Shown here: positions 46,991 through 58,119 of the stretch, in pieces
Position numbering within the stretch: position 1 is the stretch's first letter
Layout of the letters: every line of letters begins with the position of its first letter
From: Macrothele yani
Taxonomy: Eukaryota > Arthropoda > Arachnida > Araneae > Macrothelidae
DNA length: 64,000 nt
Assembly (NCBI GenBank): GCA_039090855.1
Contig: CM077022.1
Coordinates: 75,106,971 to 75,170,970 of the forward strand
Direction of reading: 5' to 3'
Made by a program: the position numbers and the translations under genes
The notes under the pieces: model-generated
The model's input: the letters and a program-made list of their open reading frames with translations, nothing else
Told to the model about the DNA's origin: nothing
Database searches by the model: none

Positions 46991-47200
46991 TCTGTCCCAG
47001 TGGCTGAATGGTCAGAGCTCCGGTTTGTGGCTAGTAATCCAATCTGGGATTGGTCTGCAGTCTCGGATGAGGCATGGGTGGTGTGTTTGTCTTACAACAC
47101 TGGCTCTCCCTTCCTTGGAACCAGTGGCACCAAATTATGCATAAGTGACTGCACTAAAAACCCGGCAGTTGGTTCAGGGCAAAAAAACAAAACAGGAGAG
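46991..47200 (+). mobile_element. tRNA-derived SINE, copy 3
   Basis: It starts CCAGTGGCTGAATGGTCAGA (A-box region). The B-box area is degenerate (GGATTGGTCTGCAGTCTCGG). The family tail follows: GAGGCATGGGTGGTGTGTTT, CACTGGCTCTCCCTTCC and GGAACCAGTGGCACC. It then ends AAAAACCCGGCAGTTGGTTC and an A-rich tract. The AACCCGGCAGTTGGTTCA block recurs at 47722-47741, outside any complete SINE. Confidence 0.75.
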
Positions 47201-48189
47201 TGTTGATTGCTGGAAAATCTTCCCAGTTCCACTGCCTGAAAAATGTTCATTCATTGCCATTTAAATAGCAATGAAACTGAATAACATGGATCTGATTTTT
47301 TGTAAAGATTGAAACCTGCAGTTCAAAGAATGCCTTGTCAAATTTAATGCAGAAATTATAAAAAAGAAAAATTATTTTCATCAACAATCATATGCCTCAT
47401 AATGACCCCCCAAGCTTAGACTGCTTCTATACGGTGGATTTTCCACCAAACTATAAAGCTGTTCTATGGTCTTTAGATCGAGGGGTCATAAAAGCCATAA
47501 AAAGCTTGCTACTAAAGTCTAGTGATGAACGAAAGTTTCCATGTTGTTATAATTAACACATTAATTGCCATATGTTAACTCATGCTAGTTTTGAGCCTGT
47601 GGCCTCTTGAAGCATATATAACTCACACGTAGCTTTACCTTGGAAGCCTCCTGGCGAGTAGGCAACTCACACAGCCATGCTGTAACATAAATGTTACATG
47701 ATGGGTGGCCCCCTGGGAAAAAACCCGGCAGTTGGTTCATGAAAATCTTACTTCTTGATATTCTTATTGTAACAATTAACATTGACAATTTAATTCTAAA
47801 AACGTGGATCAAATGAGAAGTCAATAAATTTCGCTTTTCTATTTATTTTTACCTTTAAATTACACTTAAGCCTGACAAGTAAAACACTTTACCCTTGTGA
47901 ACAATTTTTCAAGTTTTCAGAGTACTTTTTACATTACTAATTTTCAAGTTTTATATTACTTTTTTTATTGATGTATGTTTTAGGAAAAAACATTCTACAC
48001 AAAAGTACACATTTCCTTTTATTACCATTTCTTCCGATTGCGCATTTCGGCTTGAATGTTTGCCTTGCGGCTGTTTGAATGAAATCAATACGATAGTATG
48101 TGGCGATGTTACATTGTTGCACATACTTAGGGGGTATGATTCAGAGGTCATCATTCAGGACCACCCAAGGTCCACTCCAGACATAATTA
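47201..48189. other. Intron, no gene seen
   Basis: Only the isolated block AACCCGGCAGTTGGTTCA (about 47723-47740), shared with the preceding SINE, stands out. Confidence 0.5.
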
Positions 48190-48260
48190 CAGTAGGGGCC
48201 AAAATTGTGGAAACCTTTTGGAAATAATGTGTTTTTGAGGTATGATGGTTCATAACACCA

Positions 48261-48294
<34 letters not shown>

Positions 48295-48579
48295 GAGTAA
48301 TACCATAAAATTATACATCAATGGAAAGATAATTTCATCAAGAATATAATGCAATAACTTTTATGAAGGATTTTGTATTAGAACAGCAGTTATAAAGAAG
48401 AAAAGTGAGACACATAGAAAAAAAGATATACAAAAATTCTCACCGTGTCAGTTACTAAATACTTAGTTGGGGAACCTTTAGCGTTAATTACGGCCTTATA
48501 ACACCTTCCCATGGAGTGAACCAAGTTTTTTAGTTCTGCAGCTGTTATAATGTAAAACCAAGATTGAATTATTGTTTCT

Positions 48580-49500
48580 ATTAATTAGGTTTTATTGCTG
48601 GGTTGCTTCTGACTAACAAGTTTCTTTAGTCGGCTCCATAGATTTTCGATGGGGTTAAGGTCTGGGCTATTGCCAGGCCATTCCAGCAGTGGAATATGAT
48701 GAACTTGAAACAACTTTTTGCACACAGCAGCAACATGATATGAAGCTGAATCCTGTTCAAATATAAATGCTTCATTATCTTAGAAAAGATCATGCGCAGA
48801 AGGCTTCAGTTTGGGATCAAGTATTTCATTAATGTATTTTTGCCCATTTATATTCCCATTAATCACGCAAATTCTGCTCACACCTTTTGATATCATACAA
48901 CCCCAGATCATAACACTAACTTGGTGTTTCACGGTACATGTAATGCAATCAGAATGCAAATCTCAGATTCTTCTCCTTACGTATTTTATGCCATCACTAC
49001 CAAACAGGGAGATTTGGGTCTCATCACTCCAAATAACACTGCCCCATTGTTCCGCTGTTCAGTTAACATAGGTTTTAAGCCCAGTTTAATCTTTCCAACC
49101 TCTGTTTGAAAGATAAAAATGGCTTTTTTCGTGGAATTCTACCTTTTAGACCAAATTCCTGCAGTCTGTGCCGAACAGTCCTTGCAGTCAACTTCACATT
49201 GCATTGCGCTATTTCATCTTGCATACACCCAGATGATTTTCTTCTGTTACCTAGGCACAGTCTCTTAATTCTTCTATCATCACTTGCTGTTGTGCACCTT
49301 TTCCTGCCTTTACCAGTCTGGTTTTGTGGTGACCGAGTCTCCTTATACCTCTCCAAAAATTTAGAAATGCCACCTTTGGTTAAGTTTCCACCAAATTGTC
49401 TTCTAATTTCTTCATTATTGAAGCCTTATTCACTTAAAAGTACTATTTTACATTGCTTTCTGGGTGATCAGTCAACTCTTTGTGCCATTTCTTTTATTTT
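48580..49500 (-). pseudogene. Tc1-like transposase, third lineage, disrupted
   Basis: On the minus strand: EEIRRQFGGNLTKGGISKF (helix-turn-helix); LERYKETRSPQNQTGKGRKR; ARTVRHRLQEFGLKGRIPRK; VIWSDETQISLFGSDG (first Asp); VMIWGCMISKGVSRICV; FEQDSASYHVAAVCKKLF (second Asp); NSPDLNPIENLWSRLKKLV (Glu). All three catalytic residues are readable, but several frame changes and stops separate the blocks (for example after ERLNWA at 49075). The start near MAQRVD at about 49490 is followed by a stop. Confidence 0.85.
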
Positions 49501-49889
49501 ATTATGTTTTACAAGCTCACTAAATGAAAAAGCACACACACACACAAAAAAGAAACCAACCAACTTGATAGCAATCACATAACACACTGACAAATGTCCT
49601 CCTCTCAGCTCCAATACATGACATCAATAGCTGAATCCTACTGTGACCTGATTGGCTCATTGCCAAAACAAGATGACACATGATTGGCTGTCTAAACACT
49701 CATGCTCATTGGCTACATTCAAATGAAGGAAAGCTACTTCATATCAACCTAAGCAAGTTGTGCTTCTTTTTTCTGGTTATTTGGCTATAACTATTCATAG
49801 AATACTGATAATTGAACAAACTTTTTTGCATTATATGCTTGGTGAAATTATCTTCCCATTGATATATAATTTTATGGTATTACTACTGA

Positions 49890-51176
49890 GTGTGCCAGGG
49901 AAAGTGTTTGGTAAGGTTGTTATTGAAAAAGTATGGGGTCTTACATCAGAGAAAGTGTGGGATGTTCAGAGTGGTTTTATGCCTGGTAAAGGCTGCACTA
50001 ACCAGATTTTTGCATTACGCATGATGATTGAAAAGTATCTGGCTGTTGGGAAGAAAGTTTTTACTGCCTTCATAGATTTAGAGAAAGCTTACGACCGAGT
50101 CAATAGGACACTTTTGTGGAAGGTATTGAATGAATATGGTGTTACTGGGAATCTACTTAATAGTGTAAAAACCATGTATGCTGGTAGTAGAGCTTGTGGA
50201 CGAGTGAATGGTGTTTTATCAAAATGGTTTTGTATTGGTGCAGGAGTTAGACAAGGTTGTGTAATGTCACCATGGCTGTTTAATATATTTATGGACGCAT
50301 GCATGCGTGAGGCCAAAATAGATAATAGTGGTTCATGTCTTGGTGATATCCGTGTGTGCAGATTGCTGTATGCTGATGACACTGTCCTGTTGGCAGAGAG
50401 CACAAAAATGAGTTACAGAGTATGTTGACTCGGATGCACGAAGTTTGCATGAACTGAGTATAAATAAGGGAAAAACCAAAGTTATGGTGTTTGAGAAAGG
50501 AACGGGTAGCACTGAATGTAATGTAAGTATAAATGGCACTGTGATTGACCAGGTGAGTGAGTTTGTGTATTTAGGAAGCATGTTTGACAGAGAGAACAAG
50601 TTGGATGGTGAAATCAGTAGGCGAGTGAATTCTTCTTTGAAAGTCATAGCTGCTCTGGGAGGTTTTCACAGGAATGATGGGTTCTCTAGAGAGTCCCGCA
50701 TGGCTGTGTATGAAACAGTAATTGTTCCTACACTGATGTATGGCAGTGAAACCTGGGTACTGCAGAAGAAACATAGGAGTCGTTTGTGTGCTGGAGAAAT
50801 GCGTTACTTACGTGGGGTTTGTGGCAAGACACGATCTGATTGTGTGAGGAATGAAGATGTATTGCAGTTGTGTGATGTAAAGCAAAATGTTGTTGGCAAG
50901 GTGGAGACCAATATCCTTCGGTGGTTTGGCCATGTTGAAAGAATGAGTGATGAAATGCTTACTAAGAAAATATTTTCAGCCCAAGTGGCAGGAAGGAAAG
51001 GCAGAGGAAAGCCAAGGAAGACATGGGTGGATCAGATTCAGGAGTGTCTGTATGAGAAAAAGATTATGAGTATGAAGTATAAAAGATCTTGTGTACGGCG
51101 TGTAATGGATATCAGTGAAGCACGAGTTGTATGTCAAGATCGCTGTAAATGGCGAAGTTTGATACGACAACAATAA
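49890..51176 (+). pseudogene. LINE-type reverse transcriptase fragment with one frameshift
   Basis: A 5'-truncated RT domain starts at about GKVFGKVVIEKVWGLTSEK. It continues with QSGFMPGKGCTNQIFALR, FIDLEKAYDRVNRTLLW (motif A Asp), GVRQGCVMSPWLFNIFMD (motif B) and LLYADDTVLLAES (motif C, YADD). A frameshift near 50420 leads into the second frame (from 50445): MHELSINKGKTKVMVFEKG; a SRESRMAVYETVIVPTLMYG block; and the C-terminal RWFGHVERM...GRGKPRKTWVDQIQ region typical of non-LTR elements. It ends at 51176. No endonuclease domain is present. The clade (RTE, I or Jockey-like) is not resolved. Confidence 0.85.
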
Positions 51177-51335
51177 GTAAAAATATCTGGAAGTTTGTAT
51201 TTCTTTTTGGAGCTAACCTCTGAATCTCAGAGAACAGCTTAGTGATGTACTCCAATGATAAGTGGTGTTATGAGCCAGCAAACCTCAAAATTACCCTTTT
51301 TCCAAAAAGTTTCCACAATTTTGGCCACTACTGTA

Positions 51336-52306
51336 AATACTTGTGGAATGACAAAAAACTCAATTCTCAAAAACAAATTCAATAAGTATGTTGAGAGTCA
51401 CATACAACTTATGTGGCACGCAGTGTAAAAATTTATTGTAGCACTATGTGAGTTGCATATATACCTCATACACAGAAAACAAAAAATGTTTCATTAAATT
51501 AGAAAGGATCATTTTGTTTTTGAAGTTTTTATTTTATTTTCGTAAAAACCACTATGGCAGTCAATATGTTAATGAACAAAAAGAAAGAAGGAGGGGGAGG
51601 AAGCAGGTTAAACAGGCTATAGATAGGATTTCAGAAACATGGAGCAATATCAGCCAAAAATGAACTGCCAATATCTGCAAACACAGCCATTGACCAAATC
51701 CAATTGAATATACAGTATTCAGAACAAACTGCAAAGATAGAAACAAGTGCTGGGCTGGAGGCATGGTGGAAATCAGTCACTAAGACTTCCATCCCAAATG
51801 TTGGGCAACTTGAAAATGTTTGTAGATGATGATGTGCCCGATTCTCACAAAATGACTAATGTGATCATCATCCAGCAATAAAAATCAATAAAATGTTAGA
51901 AACAGTAATGAAGAAGATACTATAATCCCTTTTGTCAAATGTTAGTGCTTCAGAAGTCCTATCATGTTTGAGAAAAATTCGCCAGTTAATGTAATTGTAA
52001 ATGAACATTCCAGATGGATTCTTTGCACGATTTTTTTTAATACTGTTAGCTATAAATTGCATAGTTGAAAAAAAATTACTGATTTTCTACAAACAAAGGG
52101 TGTGAAAATAAAAGTTGACAAGTAATGATTTTACAATTGTATTACTTATTTGACAATGTTATTACTTATTTGATAATTTTATTACTATTATTTTTATTTT
52201 ATAATAAATAAGTAAATTTCTTCAGATTAGAATTTGATTTGAAATTTCCAAAATAAATGCACACAGATTGAAATTGGAAAAATTTTAAATTCTGTTTTTA
52301 TGAAAT
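51336..52306. other. Intron, no gene seen
   Basis: AT-rich. A weak tandem motif TATTACTTATTTGA.AAT occurs near 52140-52180. No coding remnant is supported. Confidence 0.5.
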
Positions 52307-52684
52307 ACTAGCTTTACTACCCGGCTTTGCAGGGTACAGAATGTATGGAATGTGTACAATCAAACGGACCAAAAGTGTTATAATTATTTAACACGTGTCC
52401 AGGAGACACAGCATTAGAACACTGACTGAACAAAATTCGTCAACAATTTGTTATCGACGATCGAATGCATCACGTGCATTCATTCAGTTTCAGACGTCTT
52501 TGAGGGCGAATCTCTGGGATAAAAAAGTTAAAAACGTATCTTTGAGAATATTTTATGAAACTGGCTGAAATTTTAATGAAAACCATAAATCGTTAATAGG
52601 AACATGATCTCCAGATTTCGCCTGAATCGGTAAATAACTTTTTAAATTAGCCTCAAAATTTTATTAACCGTTCCTGCGTATATA

Positions 52685-54005
52685 CACTGCTGGCCACTCA
52701 ACACCAAGAAGGACACGAGATGGCAAAGCCAGATTTAATGGACACATAACAACAGATACAAAGATGAAACGATTGAGCTTACAGGCCCGTGCGACTTGCG
52801 GAACACGCAGACAACAATAGTTCGTGTGGCCCTCATGGCTGGCAATAACGGCCGCTACACGCCACAGCATCAAACAAAAGAGGCTTTGGATGTGAGCTTG
52901 TGGTATGTCGGTCCAGGCCGCTTCCACACATTGCCAGTTCATCAGGCGCAGCAGCGGGTGTTGCTTGCCAGGCCACTCGGTTGCCGATCAGCGACCAGAC
53001 GTGTTCGATGGGTGACATATCGGGAGAACAGGTGGACCACGGCAGCAGTGACACCTGTTGGGCCGTCAAGAATTATTGCACGATGCATACCACGTGTGGG
53101 CGCGCATTGTCCTGTTGAAATGTGGCCGCTGGCAGGTCCTGTAGGTAAGGGAGGACTACAGACTCCAAAACGTCGGAGATGTAGCGGTGGCTGTTGAGTG
53201 TACCGGCGATGCATACCAGAGGGTGCGGGTGTCATATCCAATTGCACCCCAAACCATTAACGCCAGGCAACAGACCGGTATGGCGATGCATAATGCAGGC
53301 GTCATACAGTCTCTCGCCGAGGTGCCGCCACACGCGGATCTGACCATCGTGGTGTTGCAGGCAGAAGCGGGATTCGTCGCAGAAGACAATGTCGTGCCAT
53401 TCCGTAGTCCAGGTGCAGCGTTCAATGGCCCACTGACACCGCACTCGCTGGCGGTGTAACGTCAATGGTAATCAGAGCAATGGGCGCTGTGCGACAAGTC
53501 CCCGCTCCTGCAAACGACGTCCTAGCGGTATGTGCTGATGCAGGTTGTTGCGCAACACACCCTAATTCCTGGACTAACGTTCGTGATGTGGTGGTGCAAA
53601 CCATCAATGCCTGCCACACAACATGCCGGTCCTCTCATTCGGTGGTGTGCCGCAGCTGTGGCAATCGCTCACGTCGGTCCACCCGTCACTCCTGCACCCA
53701 CCGAATCCATACTCGCCTCACTGTGGCTGGATGTTGTCCCACATGGGCGCCGATGTCTCGGTACAATAAACTGCTGTCACGATAAGCCACTATTCGTCCT
53801 CTGTCGAACTCCGAAGCATGCTGGAATGACTGCCGTATTCTGCGCCTTCTGTGCACCCTTCTTTTAGTGCTTCTCGGTGGCATGCCGGGCGCACATGATT
53901 TGCATATGCCCTGCAATGCTAATCGAGCCGACTAAAGAAATGCTGCGAATTTCAGGCCAATCAGATGCTTCCTTCTTGGTGTTGCATTTTGGGTGGCCAG
54001 CAGTG
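52685..54005 (-). mobile_element. Tc1-like element, copy C, full length in reverse
   Basis: TA at 52683-52684 and 54006-54007. The right TIR (GGGTGGCCAGCAGTG at 53990-54005) is intact. The left TIR lacks an internal block (CACTGCTGGCCACTCAACACC). It is 1321 bp, the same family as 34289-35702 but in opposite orientation. Confidence 0.9.
52800..53916 (-). pseudogene. Tc1-like transposase, copy C, disrupted
   Basis: On the minus strand: RRIRQSFQHASEFDRGRIVA with AYRDSSLLYRDIGAHVGQHP (helix-turn-helix); WHDIVFCDESRFCLQHHDG (first Asp); then frame changes through the middle; and STCSPDMSPIEHVWSLIGNR (Glu). The second Asp region near 53110 (QQDNARPHVV-like) must be read in a different frame. At least three frameshifts are present. 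Confidence 0.82.
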
Positions 54006-54613
54006 TATTTCTGTTTACCGATGAATTAAAAATTTCATGCCTATTTTAAAAAGTTTTGACCGGATTTCGGTGAAATTTTGAGGGATTCCTCTTATTACCA
54101 ATTCATGGTGTTGATAAAACTTTCCGATCATTTCGTTAAGATTTCGCAAGGTTCGTTTTTGCATTTTTTTTATGCACAGTTCTCAAAGAATTGAAACACC
54201 TGTGGATGTGGCCAGGCGACGAATGCAGTCACATGCTTTCAGATTTGGAACAGGGTGACATAGCAAATGACGCTGACTTTATTGATTCGCTTATTAATTA
54301 ATTCATAACTACCGAACGGAACAACGTAAACATCTTAAAACAGTTGTGTTGACCTAGAAATTCCAATATTAATAAGCTACGCAAATTTTCCACAGTTTGG
54401 CGTTCGAGAGTTTTTGCTGCTTCAGACAAACAGACGTTGTGTGTTTTATATATAAGATTTAGGTGGTTCCACAAAGTTTATTCTAACAGGTAGACTGCAG
54501 TTCATTTGAAGATCAGCTAACCAGTTTCCCAATGTTATTTTAAAATACAAGCAATATGTTCACACACACACACAAAAAAAATTATTAAAGGAGCAGTCAT
54601 TGGTTTGACTTAC

Positions 54614-54730
54614 ATCATCTTGGGCATTAACTTGCTGTAAAGCATATTCACGGACCATGGACGGACTGAAGTCAACAATGTAAGACAGGATGTCAATGGA
54701 GGCTGCTTTAATAGTTGGATCATCCATTCC
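54614..54730 (-). CDS. PPP4R3: Internal exon of protein phosphatase 4 regulatory subunit 3 (first of four in window)
   Basis: PPP4R3 (SMEK/falafel) is the regulatory subunit that targets the PP4 catalytic phosphatase to its substrates, largely in the nucleus. On the minus strand this 117 bp block is 39 complete codons, starting GMDDPTIKAASIDILSY and ending VNAQDD. It is preceded by a CAG acceptor and followed by a GTAAGTC donor. The peptide fits the conserved armadillo-like (SMK-1) domain of the family, where the same stretch reads GMDD...AA.DI.SY.V...PSMVRE. Both boundaries are phase 0 and the next exon (45661-45715) continues with DQLVINII. The upstream exon, expected to end near ALEVIL, was not found up to the right edge. 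The family assignment rests on recalled motif similarity and on four exons agreeing in order and phase. Confidence 0.9.
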
Positions 54731-55200
54731 CTGTGAAAAATGAAAAAAGACATTCAGTAAAAACTTGATTCTTTACTTCTGATATACCAACATAACATAG
54801 TCTACGTTTCGCAATTACCATTTGTTCTAAGGTGAGTTATAAGGTTGCTCAAGATACTGTATGAAAACTTATTACTCACACAGGGATGACAACCTCTTAC
54901 AGCATTCATGTGTAGTCCAAGCCATAAAAATGTGTAGTTTTGAGCTTTCATGTGTAGACACAAGAAATATTACGAAAAAATATTTTACGATGTTTTAAAT
55001 TTACTACAGACTAGACAGTTATAAAAATAACCAGAAAAAAATCAATACTGAGAACTGTATGTGCAGATTTGAGATTTTATTTTAAACAATTAGCGACTTA
55101 TGAAACATTGACAATGGAGAAAATTAAAAAGAATTATAATATTTGCACCTTTAAGGTATTAAACACCAGCAAAGTGCGCATATTACGTGCACTTCATTAA

Positions 55201-55606
55201 TGACATATCATTAAAGAGCCAATCATTTACCCAAAAGTTCTTGGTCACCTTTTTACTTTACACTTCAAGCACGTAGATTATAACATCATGTAATGTAGTT
55301 GGCCTTCAAAGGTTGAAAAACTCCTTGCTTATAAGATTCGTTCTTCCGGTCATGAAACATCATATTTTATTTTTATTTTTCATTCTGCCGACTGAGACTT
55401 AAACATAGCTCGTCATCTCCATAAAAACCACACAAATATACACACCATACAACACATTTGTACACTCGGTTAAAACCACAATGTACATAATTACACTATT
55501 TACATTCCCAGGCAGTTAAACCCTTGTCAACTGTGACTAAAATAGTGCTCCATCCACTTCAAACAAGAACTTTCGGGTAAGTGATTGGCTCTTTAATGAT
55601 ATGTCA
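55201..55606. mobile_element. TTAA-flanked MITE, 406 bp
   Basis: TTAA at 55197-55200 and 55607-55610. The TIRs run about 45 bp, TGACATATCATTAAAGAGCC then AATCA(T/C)TTACCC(A/G)AAAGTTCTTG, with only a few mismatches. There is no coding capacity. The target site suggests a piggyBac- or Kolobok-type mobiliser. Confidence 0.85.
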
Positions 55607-55892
55607 TTAAAAAGGGTGTTTTACTTACCCCTATTCCTGCTAGAATAAATGATAGAATCCACACAAATAGAAAGCACAAAGGTTGGGCATGAACACACAG
55701 TTTAATATAATATCTCACGGTTGTACACAAATTATTTATAATAGCAGACTAAATGATTCACTATGCTTGTTTCACAACTTGAAAATGAATGACCCTCTCT
55801 TTACTAGAGAAAAAAACAATAAGTCACAAGTAGAAGTCTGCCATTTATCAGTCTGCATGGTCTGAATCAACAAGAGTAATATATTAACATGT

Positions 55893-58119
55893 TTATTCTG
55901 CCTGTTTCAGTTGCTGAACAGTTGCATGTTTTGCATTTTGAATTTCTTCTTTTAAAAATTCCCTACCGTAGCATGGCTCACTGTTATTCAGCATACTGAT
56001 TTTTTCGACCAATAGTGCATTTAATGTTTCTATGCTTAAACGTGGTCGAAACTCAGTCATATTGTTTTTTATGATGCTGAAAACTCTTTCAGCCTCAGCA
56101 TTACTGTGCGGCACAACTAAAATAGTTAGCATTATTTTTGGAAGAAAAATATACTTCACTGCGCCATTTCCATTTTTCAATTCTGAAATTTTCGCCCAAG
56201 CTATATCCGCATTGGAAGATAGAACATCACTGTCAAACTGATCTGCTTGATACCTGGAAAATTCCATTTCCAGACTGTCCAGGTCATCATTAGCTACAAT
56301 TCCAGTGAAAGTATCTACAAAATACTTGACTGAAGAGAAAGAGACTTGTTTCCTTAAATTCGGATCAGCTACTTCAGCATGTTTCAAAAATTCACCACAC
56401 AAGGGGAACTTTTTGAAGGTATATGTACATGCAGCTTCATAAAACTTTCTTACACAACAATAAAAGTTCTTTGCTTCTGTTTCACTAATTTTATTTTCAA
56501 TTAGATATGCTCTGGTTTTAGCACCAATAACTATATCTTCGTTTGCTTTCTGATAGCTCAGTTTCAGAAATTTTAGTTTACTTAAGTCACTCGAAAAGTC
56601 CGGTATGGCAGAAGGTTTGATAAATCTTACCAATAAATCTCAATAAGGAAAGTATAAAGGCTTCTAACAAGATTGATCATTGGTGCTTCACTTTGTAGTT
56701 TAACATTTAATGATGTAAATACAGGTAACATTGCTTGCAGAAATAAGATACAACTTTGTATCTGGGGACAGAAGCATCTTTTTCACCTTTCTGACTCGGT
56801 CATTGTCTTTTAAATCGTCTGACTGAGCAAAAAAAAAAAAAAAAAAAATTATAGCATCCTATTGAGATAACATTCTATTTACAGCATCTAATAATGACGG
56901 CCACCTTGTTGAGACATATTTTTAAAATTTATACGATTTAAGCCCACATATTTCTTACCAGTCCAACAGCCTTTTTTTTTTTTTTTTTCCTCTTTGAACT
57001 TTTGTCAATATAAAAATAAATGTCCAACAGCAGTGATTCAACTTCACAATTAAGCTTTTTTGCCCATTTTTTAGCACATATGTGAAGCAAATGGCAGATG
57101 CAACTTTGGACATAAATGTTAGAGTTAACTTTTTTTTATATGTGCAGCTACACCATTCAAGTGCCTTAACATGGTGCTTGCATTGTCACAACTAAATGAA
57201 ATACAATTTTTCCCTGAAATTTTTTTTTCTTCTCCATTTCTTTATCCAGAATACAAAAAATGCCATAACCAGTATTATCACTGCATTCCAAGAGAGACAA
57301 TATTGCAGAAACTATTTTTTGCTTATTTACATCAAAATATCTTACAAGATATAATTTAGTAGAATTCTGATCACTGCTGCCATCAGTTGCCATTGAACAT
57401 TGTGAACTCCTGAGTGATAACATAATATCTGAAACAGTTTTGTCAGCCATACACTTTTTTTTTTTTTTTTTTTATTTGAGGTTTAACGACCACCGTGAGC
57501 AACTCAATGGGCTATAAGCAGTCGCCCGTCCCTAATTTAGGGTCACTGGTTCCAGGGAAGGGAGAGAGCCAGTGCCTTAAGACAAACACAACATCCATGC
57601 CTCACCGGGATTCGAACCCGGACCCCTTTCGGACGAATGATCAGAGACCAGCGCCTTAGACCACTGCGCCACCGGGGCGGCAGCCATACATTTTAACACA
57701 GCTGTAGATTTTGTACGAGCACATGAATAAGCTTTTGTGATTTCCGAGTCTGTACACATATTTTTGAATAACGGCCCAGCATGATTCGCTGCACTCAGTG
57801 GCAAATTGTGCTCAATCAGAAATGCAGTAAAAAGTATTTCTGCATTCGTTGTCCTTAGTTCCAAGTCATCATTTTTCACCAAGAAAGTAGCCAAAGGTTT
57901 TGTCTGAGTTATAATTTTACTCATAGATTGATGCTTCTTTGATACAATGTGACAGGTGCAATCATAGAAACCACCATGTTTAACAGAAAAATTGCTGTTA
58001 CACACAGTGCAAAATGCATCATTTGATGACATCTGATGCATGCAAACATGGCCATTTTTCCGAATACGATGACTTAATTGATCTGCAATCTTTAACTTTT
58101 TTCTTGCTTGTTCAGCCAT
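55893..58119 (-). pseudogene. hAT transposase with BED-like zinc finger, broken and split by a SINE
   Basis: It starts MAEQARKKLKIADQLSH at about 58119. A BED-like finger follows (FCTVCNSNFSV ... CHIVSKKH). Then come KPLATFLVKNDDLELRTTNA and a helical stretch to ARTKSTAVLKCMA, where the SINE enters. It resumes MADKTVSDIMLSLRSSQCSM with ATDGSSDQNSTKLYLVRYF (RNase H-like start, Asp), then breaks into short frames (57166 to 56640) with RWPSLLDAVNRML. From 56633 to 55893 an open 246-codon frame holds NADIAWAKISELKNGNG and LVVPHSNAEAERVFSIIKNN, the hAT C-terminal dimerisation motif. It is inactive, with several frameshifts. Confidence 0.82.
57455..57680 (-). mobile_element. tRNA-derived SINE, copy 4 (best preserved)
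   Basis: On the minus strand: GGTGGCGCAGTGGTCTAAGG (A-box), GGGTTCGAATCCCGG (B-box), GAGGCATGGATGTTGTGTTT, CCTGGAACCAGTGACCC and GTGGTCGTTAAACCTCAAAT, then a poly-A end (T run from about 57455). Target repeats CAGCCATACACTTTT (from 57444) and CAGCCATACATTTT (57681-57694) flank it, inside the hAT transposase gene. The tRNA of origin was not determined. Confidence 0.92.

Larger units (their letters stand above)
48190..51333 (-). mobile_element. Tc1-like element enlarged by a nested LINE fragment
   Basis: TA at 48188-48189 and 51334-51335. The TIRs CAGTAGGGGCCAAAATTG and CAGTAGTGGCCAAAATTG (inverse of the right end) continue TGGAAAC.TTTTGGAAA. At 3.1 kb it is about twice the usual size because a LINE reverse transcriptase fragment (about 49890-51290, plus strand) lies near the right TIR. 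A T34 run occupies about 48263-48296. Confidence 0.85.
52307..54461. mobile_element. Interspersed repeat of 'ACCCGGCTTTGC' type, split by Tc1 copy C
   Basis: It begins TACTAGCTTTACTACCCGGC TTTGCAGGGTA, a motif widely seen at one end of interspersed repeats in invertebrate genomes. It ends near CAGACAAACAGACG and a TATATAAGATTTAG tail at about 54461. The Tc1 insertion at 52685-54005 lies within it. The class of the repeat is not established from the sequence. Confidence 0.5.
45716..54613 (-). other. 8.9 kb PPP4R3 intron
   Basis: Phase 0 intron between the 117 bp and 55 bp exons. It contains the Tc1/LINE chimera at 46287-46905, a plus-strand SINE, the Tc1 with a nested LINE at 48190-51333, and the interspersed repeat with nested Tc1 at 52307-54461. 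The last ends about 150 bp from the donor of the 117 bp exon. Confidence 0.8.

Noticed and set aside
57575..57680. Possible tRNA gene (A and B boxes)
   Set aside because: The body is not a full cloverleaf, it has the family tail and target repeats, and it recurs at three other places; it is a SINE.
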